From NCBI GenBank assembly GCA_051155755.1, contig DAXETY010000005.1:1-18485 (forward strand): a stretch of 18,485 nt of DNA. Reading direction: 5' to 3'. The position numbers and the translations under genes are program-made. Below, piece by piece: positions 14,244 to 18,485 of the stretch. The notes under the pieces were generated by a model. The model searched no databases, was not told the origin of the DNA, and was given only the letters and a program-made list of their open reading frames with translations. Positions within the stretch are counted from its first letter, which is position 1, and each line of letters begins with the position of its first letter. This DNA is from DAXETY01 sp051155755 (GTDB lineage: Bacteria; Desulfobacterota; Desulfobacteria; Desulfobacterales; SG8-13).

Positions 14244-15437
14244 ATGGAAACAGCGAAACAGTATGTCGTGGACACCAATGTTCTGCTGGAAGACCCCAAT
14301 GCTCTTTTCAAACTGCGCAACGGCAATGAAAACGTCGTATACATTCCCTACCACGTTCTTCTGGAGCTCAATAAGTTCAAAAAAGACCCCCGCCTGGGTC
14401 ACATCGCCACCCAGGCCATCATCAATATCGCCCAATATCCCGAACAGTTCACACTTCTCAAAACCGAGCAAATCGCCAAGTCCTTTTCCAACCAGGTCGA
14501 CAGCCACATTCTGGACGAAATCCGCAACAGCGGGCTGGATCATCCGATCCTGGTCACCAACGACCGCGTGTTTCAACTCCAGGCCGGACTGTACGGCATC
14601 CGCAGCGAAGGCTACAAAGAATCGGTTCCGTCGAAATCCGAGGCCGAACGTTACACGGGTTTCGTAGACGATCGCAGCGAAGCCATCCCCAACTGTTTTT
14701 ACTGGGGGGAGACCGGCAAACCGGTGTTCAACGGCCCCGGCGGCGAACGCATGATCGACTACCAGCTCAAGGTCTGGAATATAACCCCGCGCACGGTTTA
14801 CCAGAACCTGGCCCTGGAGTTGATCTGCCACCCGGATATCCCCATTATCACCCTGCAAAGTGCCGCCGGTTACGGCAAAAGCTACCTGGCCCTGGCTGCG
14901 GCCCTGTATCTGACGCTGGAGAAAAAACGCTTCGAAAAAATCTATGTCGTCAAACCGATGATCGAAATCGGCCAGAAACTGGGGTACCTGCCGGGAAGAA
15001 TCGATGAGAAGATGGAACCCTACACCCGCTACATCTCCGAACTGGTGCTCAAACTGCACAAGCTGCGGCCGGCCAATCGGCTTTTTGCCGATGCGGATTC
15101 GGTGCCGCCAAAATACGATTCCAAGCGCTTCGAACTGCTGCCACTGGCATACATTCGGGGCATGAACATCGAAAATGCGGTGGTCATCATCGACGAGATG
15201 CAAAACATGTCGCGCAGTGAATGCCGTTCGCTGCTCTCGCGCATGGGCGAGGGGGTCAAATGCATCTGCCTGGGAGACATCCATCAGGTGGACAATCCCT
15301 ACCTCAATTTGGACAACAATGGAATGAACTGGGTGGTGAACAAGTTTCGGGGAAACCGAATCTACGCCCACCTGGTGCTCAAAGGCGACAAGTCGCGCGG
15401 TCCCATCACGGACCTGGTGATTCGCTCCGGCCTGTAA
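14244..15437 (+). CDS. PIN-PhoH family ATPase
   Basis: 397-residue protein with an N-terminal PIN ribonuclease domain (VVDTNVLLEDP; candidate metal-binding acids D10, E41 and D107) and a C-terminal PhoH P-loop ATPase domain (Walker A SAAGYGKS at 206-213, Walker B VVIIDEMQN at 313-321, then LGDIHQVDNP). Family members of this fusion type (PhoH2-like, YlaK-like) are cytoplasmic proteins reported to unwind and cleave RNA; PhoH belongs to the Pho regulon in E. coli. The Walker A has Tyr where Thr is common (AGTGK). The ATG at 14244 is chosen because AGAGG lies 6 bases upstream and the PIN motif follows directly; the frame opens at 14163. It is divergent from the second pst operon. No symbol is given because the phoH name covers distinct subfamilies. 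Confidence 0.9.
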   Translation: METAKQYVVDTNVLLEDPNALFKLRNGNENVVYIPYHVLLELNKFKKDPRLGHIATQAIINIAQYPEQFTLLKTEQIAKSFSNQVDSHILDEIRNSGLDHPILVTNDRVFQLQAGLYGIRSEGYKESVPSKSEAERYTGFVDDRSEAIPNCFYWGETGKPVFNGPGGERMIDYQLKVWNITPRTVYQNLALELICHPDIPIITLQSAAGYGKSYLALAAALYLTLEKKRFEKIYVVKPMIEIGQKLGYLPGRIDEKMEPYTRYISELVLKLHKLRPANRLFADADSVPPKYDSKRFELLPLAYIRGMNIENAVVIIDEMQNMSRSECRSLLSRMGEGVKCICLGDIHQVDNPYLNLDNNGMNWVVNKFRGNRIYAHLVLKGDKSRGPITDLVIRSGL

Positions 15438-15740
15438 ATAAAAAAAATTCAGTGATTTACAACGGATACGGTTTGTAAAGAGTCAAAATTGATGGAGTCG
15501 TAAAAAGTCGAAAATTCATAAAAATCTGTCATTCCCGCGCAGGCGGGAATCTCGAAATCATATTTATTACAGCCTGTTAAACCCCAGGTTTATCTACGCG
15601 GAGACAAACTCTTGCACGGGGATGACAAAAGATTGAAACCGACGTTACGAGGCCGTCATAATTAATCAAATTTAAATACATTCCTAGTAACCGCCCAATG
15701 AACATTGTTTACCCTGATATAACCATCAAAGGAGGGGACC
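15438..15740. other. Intergenic region with palindromic repeat element
   Basis: 303 bp between PhoH and the PAP2 gene without a coding signal. The left part carries near-repeated AT-rich words (GTCAAAATT at about 15482 and GTCGAAAATT at about 15507). The middle is the 15527-15627 repeat element. The right part contains an extended -10-like TGATATAAC (15715-15723), close to the GGAGG site of the PAP2 gene. No clear PHO-box repeat is seen. Confidence 0.6.
15527..15627. repeat. MITE-like palindromic repeat element
   Basis: A 101-bp segment bounded by imperfect inverted 14-mers: TGTCATTCCCGCGC at 15527-15540 and the complement of TGTCATCCCCGTGC at 15614-15627 (12 of 14 match). The left end also forms its own hairpin (ATTCCCGC, loop GCAG, GCGGGAAT, 15531-15550). 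Elements with GTCATTCCCGCG ends are a common dispersed type in proteobacterial and desulfobacterial genomes; copy number here cannot be seen from one window. Confidence 0.6.
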
Positions 15741-16268
15741 ATGCGATCCCTGGTAAACAGTGTGACCCATTGGGATGTGGTGTTCCTGAACCGAATCTTT
15801 CGGCTGGAAGGCCGGCGCTTTTTCTCCAAAGTTGTTCCGTGGATTTCCCACAGCGCCGATGGATATGCCTACCCGCTGCTTCCCCTGATTGTCTATCTGC
15901 TTCGCCCCGAACAGGCCGCCGGCTTTTTCGGAGCCGCCCTGCTTGCCTTCGCCCTGGAACTTCCCCTGTACAAAGTGCTCAAAAACTGGATCAAACGCGA
16001 TCGACCGTTCGAGACCGTGGAAGGGGTCGAAAACCGGATCATTCCCAGCGACCGCTTCAGCTTTCCGTCCGGCCACACCGCTGCAGCGGTGGTCATCACC
16101 GTGATCGTGAGCCATTTTTTCCCGCCGCTGCTCCTGCCGGCAGCCACCTGGGCGCTGCTGGTGGGCTTCTCGCGGGTCTGCCTCGGGGTCCACTACCCCA
16201 CCGACATTCTGGCCGGTGTCGTGCTCGGCTCCTGCTGCGGATTCATCGGACTGGCGGTTTTCGCCTGA
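15741..16268 (+). CDS. PAP2-superfamily membrane phosphatase
   Basis: 175-residue integral-membrane phosphatase of the PAP2 (type 2 phosphatidic acid phosphatase) superfamily. All three catalytic motifs are intact: K81-x6-R88-P89 (KNWIKRDRP), FPSGH at 108-112, and SR-x5-H-x3-D at 144-155 (SRVCLGVHYPTD), with membrane segments at about 43-54, 60-78, 114-143 and 156-174. Substrates in this family include phosphatidate, undecaprenyl diphosphate and phosphatidylglycerophosphate; the sequence alone does not decide. A strong GGAGG (15731-15735) lies 5 bases before the ATG. The glycosyltransferase follows after 31 bp, suggesting a joint role in lipid or lipid-linked sugar metabolism. Confidence 0.92.
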   Translation: MRSLVNSVTHWDVVFLNRIFRLEGRRFFSKVVPWISHSADGYAYPLLPLIVYLLRPEQAAGFFGAALLAFALELPLYKVLKNWIKRDRPFETVEGVENRIIPSDRFSFPSGHTAAAVVITVIVSHFFPPLLLPAATWALLVGFSRVCLGVHYPTDILAGVVLGSCCGFIGLAVFA

Positions 16269-16299
16269 CCGTCGGTTTCCGCGCCGAAGCGGAATCCCC

Positions 16300-17352
16300 A
16301 TGAATATCCTTTATGGGGTCCAGTCCACCGGCAACGGGCACATCAGCCGCTCCAAAGAAGTCATCGCCCGCCTGAAAGAACTCGGACACGCGGTCCGGGT
16401 GCTGTTCAGCGGACAAAATCCCCGCCGACTGAAAGACATCGAAACCTTCGCGCCTTACGAAATCCGACAGGGCTTGACCTTCCACACCCGGCAGGGGCGC
16501 CTGCAGCCGTTCAAAACCGCCCTCAATCTGAATCTGATCCGGTTTTACCGCGATATCCACCAATACGATGCCACCGACATCGACCTGGTGATCACCGACT
16601 ACGAACCGATTTCAAGCCGGATCGCGGGTCGATTCGATCTGCCCTGCATCGGCATCGGACATCAATACGCTTTCTGCTACGACATCCCGGTTTCCGGCGA
16701 CAATTTCCTCACCCGCTGGGTCATGAACCGCTTCGCCCCGGTGGCGTATCCGGTGGGCCTGCACTGGCATCATTTCAACACGGCGATTTTGCCGCCGATC
16801 GTGCCACAGCACCTGAAACCGGCCCCGGAGATCGCCGCCGACAAGGTGCTGGTCTACCTGCCTTTCGAGGCCACCGGCGACATCGAATCCCTGCTGCAGC
16901 CATTGACCACCCACCAGTTTCACATTTGGGGCATCCAGGAGATCGAGGTCCGGATCGATCGGGGCCATCTGCACTGGCATCCCTTCTCCCGGGAGGGTTT
17001 TTTGAACGATCTGGAGCAGTGCCGGGGGGTCATCACCAACGCCGGCTTCGAGCTGGCCAGCGAAGCCCTGCACCTGGGCAAAAAACTGCTGGTCAAACCG
17101 CTGGCCGGGCAGTTGGAACAGGTCTCCAATGCCCTGGCGGTGGAACAGCTGGGACTGGGAATGGTTATGGAAAGGCTCGATCGCAACGCCGTCGCCCTGT
17201 GGCTGGAGCAACCCGCGGGATCGCCGATGAGCTACCCCGATGTGGCCGGATTGATCACAGACTGGATCGAAAGCGGCCGCTGGGAGGACATCGAGGGGCT
17301 GGCAAAACAGGCCTGGGACCGGACCCGCGGGACCCTGCCGCCCTGGCCGTAG
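16300..17352 (+). CDS. MurG-like glycosyltransferase (MJ1255-type)
   Basis: 350-residue GT-B-fold glycosyltransferase. The N-terminus MNILYGVQSTGNGHISRS with the GNGH loop (11-14) is typical of the MJ1255/Glyco_trans_1_3 group related to MurG and diacylglycerol glucosyltransferases. The C-terminal donor site is seen in GVITNAGFELASEALHLGKK followed by a GQLEQVSNA segment (about residues 242-285). There is no signal peptide; it is expected at the cytoplasmic membrane face. The frame is open from 16216, inside the PAP2 gene, but ATG 16300 begins the conserved strand; its ribosome binding site is weak (GCGGA), consistent with coupling to PAP2, 31 bp upstream. Donor and acceptor are unknown; a lipid acceptor is suggested by the neighbour. 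Confidence 0.87.
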   Translation: MNILYGVQSTGNGHISRSKEVIARLKELGHAVRVLFSGQNPRRLKDIETFAPYEIRQGLTFHTRQGRLQPFKTALNLNLIRFYRDIHQYDATDIDLVITDYEPISSRIAGRFDLPCIGIGHQYAFCYDIPVSGDNFLTRWVMNRFAPVAYPVGLHWHHFNTAILPPIVPQHLKPAPEIAADKVLVYLPFEATGDIESLLQPLTTHQFHIWGIQEIEVRIDRGHLHWHPFSREGFLNDLEQCRGVITNAGFELASEALHLGKKLLVKPLAGQLEQVSNALAVEQLGLGMVMERLDRNAVALWLEQPAGSPMSYPDVAGLITDWIESGRWEDIEGLAKQAWDRTRGTLPPWP

Positions 17353-17462
17353 CCCGAACAATCCGCTTGCGCCCAGTTCCAATCCGGTTCGAATCGTTTC
17401 AATGTCTTCAATAACTTCTCGTTTCTTTTACGGGAGGTTCGGGACAATGTCGGAAGGCAAGT

Positions 17463-17876
17463 TTAAAGGTATCGCGCAAATACCTGTTTCAGGGATTGCA
17501 GATCCGCCAGATCGTGCTGCAGGACACGGTGCACGATACGACGGTCAATTTCGATGTACTCGTGGACCAGGGTGTTCCGGAATCCGATCATTTGAATCCA
17601 TTTTTCCCGAAGTTCTTCCGAAATGATGCCGTGTTCCGCGAGCCGGCCCGGGATATCGCTGTACCAGTCTACGGTGCCCAGATTGCCGTCGGCAATAATA
17701 TGGCTGCCAATGTCCGTCACCGCTTCGATCGCCAGCTGCAAAAATCTTTCGGCACTGCCATAGCGCTCCGGGTCGGCCAGGAACTCGTCCAAGGTGTAGC
17801 GACGGATATGATTCAGGATGTTCAGGTATTCGTCCAGCTTGTTGAGCCTCTTGCGAATTACCTCAGGCCTGACCAT
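17463..17876 (-). CDS. HepT-like HEPN ribonuclease toxin (DUF86)
   Basis: 137-residue helical HEPN protein. The catalytic motif R-x4-H-x-Y is present as RNTLVHEY (R100, H105, Y107). In characterised HepT-MntA pairs the HEPN protein cleaves RNA and is silenced when its partner adds AMP groups to the motif tyrosine, which is retained here. The ATG at 17876 is used because AAGGA lies about 7 bases upstream and the family N-terminus (MVRPEVIRKRL) starts there; the frame is open to 17975. It overlaps the upstream mntA-like gene by 14 bp, so the two are translated together. It is convergent with the glycosyltransferase gene. Confidence 0.88.
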   Translation of the reverse strand: MVRPEVIRKRLNKLDEYLNILNHIRRYTLDEFLADPERYGSAERFLQLAIEAVTDIGSHIIADGNLGTVDWYSDIPGRLAEHGIISEELREKWIQMIGFRNTLVHEYIEIDRRIVHRVLQHDLADLQSLKQVFARYL

Positions 17877-18267
17877 CGAGGATCCTTTTCTTGTATGCTT
17901 TTCGTTGCACTTCCAGGTAAGGCATAAAATCAAAATAATGACGGATGGTCTTCGAGAAAAAACTTGCCGCGTCAAAATCCGGTCTGGAATAAATCAGCTT
18001 ATTCTGCCGAATGGCTTCGTAACGAAGTACAATGTCGTCCACGTCGATAAATACCAGGTCCACATCACAGAACCCGTGACGCGCCAGGTCGGTCAGAATG
18101 GCGGTTTTTTGCCGATGAAACTCAGCTGATTCCGGCAGCACCGCCAAGTCGAGATCGCTTTCGGAGTGGGTTTTTCCGGCGGCCGAGGAACCAAAGAGAT
18201 ACACAGCTAAAATCTGCGGAAAATCCTGAAAAATCCGGGGTAGCATTTTGAAATCAGGTGTTTTCAT
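17863..18267 (-). CDS. MntA-like nucleotidyltransferase antitoxin
   Basis: 134-residue minimal nucleotidyltransferase. The family motif G-S-x10-D-x-D is exact (G26, S27, D38, D40) and a third acidic position is available in CDVDLVFID (D68 or D70). In the HepT-MntA system such proteins AMPylate and neutralise the HEPN toxin. It precedes and overlaps the HepT-like gene by 14 bp, so the antitoxin is made first. The ATG at 18267 has no ribosome binding site, but a good promoter ends 6 bases before it, suggesting a leaderless message; ATG at 18246 is an alternative start. Confidence 0.87.
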   Translation of the reverse strand: MKTPDFKMLPRIFQDFPQILAVYLFGSSAAGKTHSESDLDLAVLPESAEFHRQKTAILTDLARHGFCDVDLVFIDVDDIVLRYEAIRQNKLIYSRPDFDAASFFSKTIRHYFDFMPYLEVQRKAYKKRILDGQA

Positions 18268-18273
18268 GAATCA

Positions 18274-18303
18274 ATTATTATCGATTTTTCAGCTTCCAGT
18301 CAA
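18274..18303 (-). promoter_or_regulatory. Promoter for the mntA-hepT pair
   Basis: On the minus strand a -35 TTGACT (18298-18303) and a -10 AATAAT (18274-18279) are 18 bp apart, each 5 of 6 to the housekeeping sigma consensus. The -10 ends 6 bp before the mntA ATG, so transcription should begin at or next to the start codon. Confidence 0.6.
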
Positions 18304-18326
18304 CTCGACGATCCGCCCTCTTAAAG

Positions 18327-18485
18327 TCACCGCAGGCGCACACCGATCCCGTCGGGTTGCCTGCGCACGATCAGCGCCTCCAGATCCATGGTTTTCTTCG
18401 AATGGCGCAATGCAATCCGGATCTCGATCCGGCTGCTTTCAAGACCGTCCACCGAAAGCTCGATGAACATGCCATCGGCATTGAT
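18327..18485 (-). CDS. C-terminal fragment, PilZ-like protein
   Basis: A minus-strand frame enters at the window edge and ends at TGA 18327-18329, giving 52 residues (FIELSVDGLESSRIEI near the start, LEALIVRRQPDGIGVRLR at the end). The closing pattern (strand, IVRR, DGIGV, strand) resembles the last beta-strands of PilZ c-di-GMP-binding domains, whose binding motifs would lie upstream outside the window. It is oriented like the mntA-hepT pair and ends 59 bp before it. The coding call rests on an open frame and plausible composition; the family call is tentative. Confidence 0.5.
   Translation of the reverse strand: MNADGMFIELSVDGLESSRIEIRIALRHSKKTMDLEALIVRRQPDGIGVRLR

Noticed and set aside
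14199..15371. A 390-codon minus-strand open frame opposite PIN-PhoH
   Set aside because: Shadow of a well-supported gene; its composition (H, Q, V, D rich) is typical of antisense frames.
15662..15691. AT-rich TTAATCA/TTTAAAT/CTAGTAA words upstream of the PAP2 gene as a PHO box
   Set aside because: The spacings are 10 and 12 bp and the cores are degenerate, unlike the exact 11-bp period at the pst promoters.
17353..17443. CCCGAAC at 17353 and GTTCGGG at 17437 as an inverted repeat flanking an insertion
   Set aside because: Seven-base arms 77 bp apart are easily expected by chance in GC-rich DNA, and nothing else marks a boundary.
17447..17626. Small plus-strand frame starting MSEGKFKGIAQ with GGGAGG upstream
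   Set aside because: It runs antisense into the HepT-like gene and its translation past the first dozen residues looks like shadow sequence; a remnant of a disrupted gene is possible but unsupported.

Overview
The window is about 18.5 kb of GC-rich bacterial chromosome. Family-level resemblance of the long-form PstC/PstA permeases, the NADP-type glutamate dehydrogenase, the PIN-PhoH protein and the dispersed GTCATTCCCGCG-type repeat suggests a Desulfobacterota (delta-proteobacterial, Desulfosarcina-like) host. That assignment is inference, because no rRNA or phylogenetic marker is present. No tRNA, rRNA, CRISPR array or transposase gene was seen.

Layout. Left edge (13-2449, minus strand): a HEAT-repeat protein and a glutamate dehydrogenase (gdhA). 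Core (2983-13712): two complete high-affinity phosphate (Pst) ABC transporters arranged tail to tail. The plus-strand operon is pstC-pstA-pstS-pstB followed by a second, divergent pstS paralog (2983-9283). The minus-strand operon reads pstS-pstC-pstA-pstB-phoU (13712 down to 9280). The two operons meet with a 4-bp overlap of the last pstS-like gene and phoU. Right flank (14244-17352, plus strand): a PIN-PhoH ATPase, a small palindromic repeat element of about 100 bp, then a PAP2-type phosphatase and a MurG-like glycosyltransferase in an apparent two-gene operon. Right edge (minus strand): a MntA/HepT-type nucleotidyltransferase-HEPN toxin-antitoxin pair and the C-terminal fragment of a PilZ-like protein running off the window.

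Regulation. The most coherent non-coding signal is a set of direct repeats of about 7 bp, close to (C/T)TAACA(C/A), spaced exactly 11 bp apart. They occur upstream of pstC (three units), of the first plus-strand pstS (three units), of the minus-strand pstS (three units) and, more weakly, of the second plus-strand pstS (two units). This is the geometry of a PHO box bound by PhoB/PhoP, and I propose it as the local PHO box. It would give the plus-strand cluster at least two and perhaps three phosphate-controlled promoters, and the minus-strand operon one.

How the genes may work together. The binding proteins capture periplasmic phosphate, PstCA form the channel, PstB hydrolyses ATP, and PhoU couples transporter state to a PhoR-type sensor kinase (no phoB/phoR is present here). 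PhoH proteins belong to the Pho regulon in some bacteria. The PAP2 phosphatase plus glycosyltransferase could make glycolipids from phosphatidate, which would fit a phosphate-sparing role, but no clear PHO box precedes them. Points most worth following: the second pstS paralog, which has lost the conserved SGT phosphate-binding loop; the strong stem-loop between pstS and pstB; mutually exclusive hairpins in the pstC leader; and an apparently leaderless promoter for mntA.
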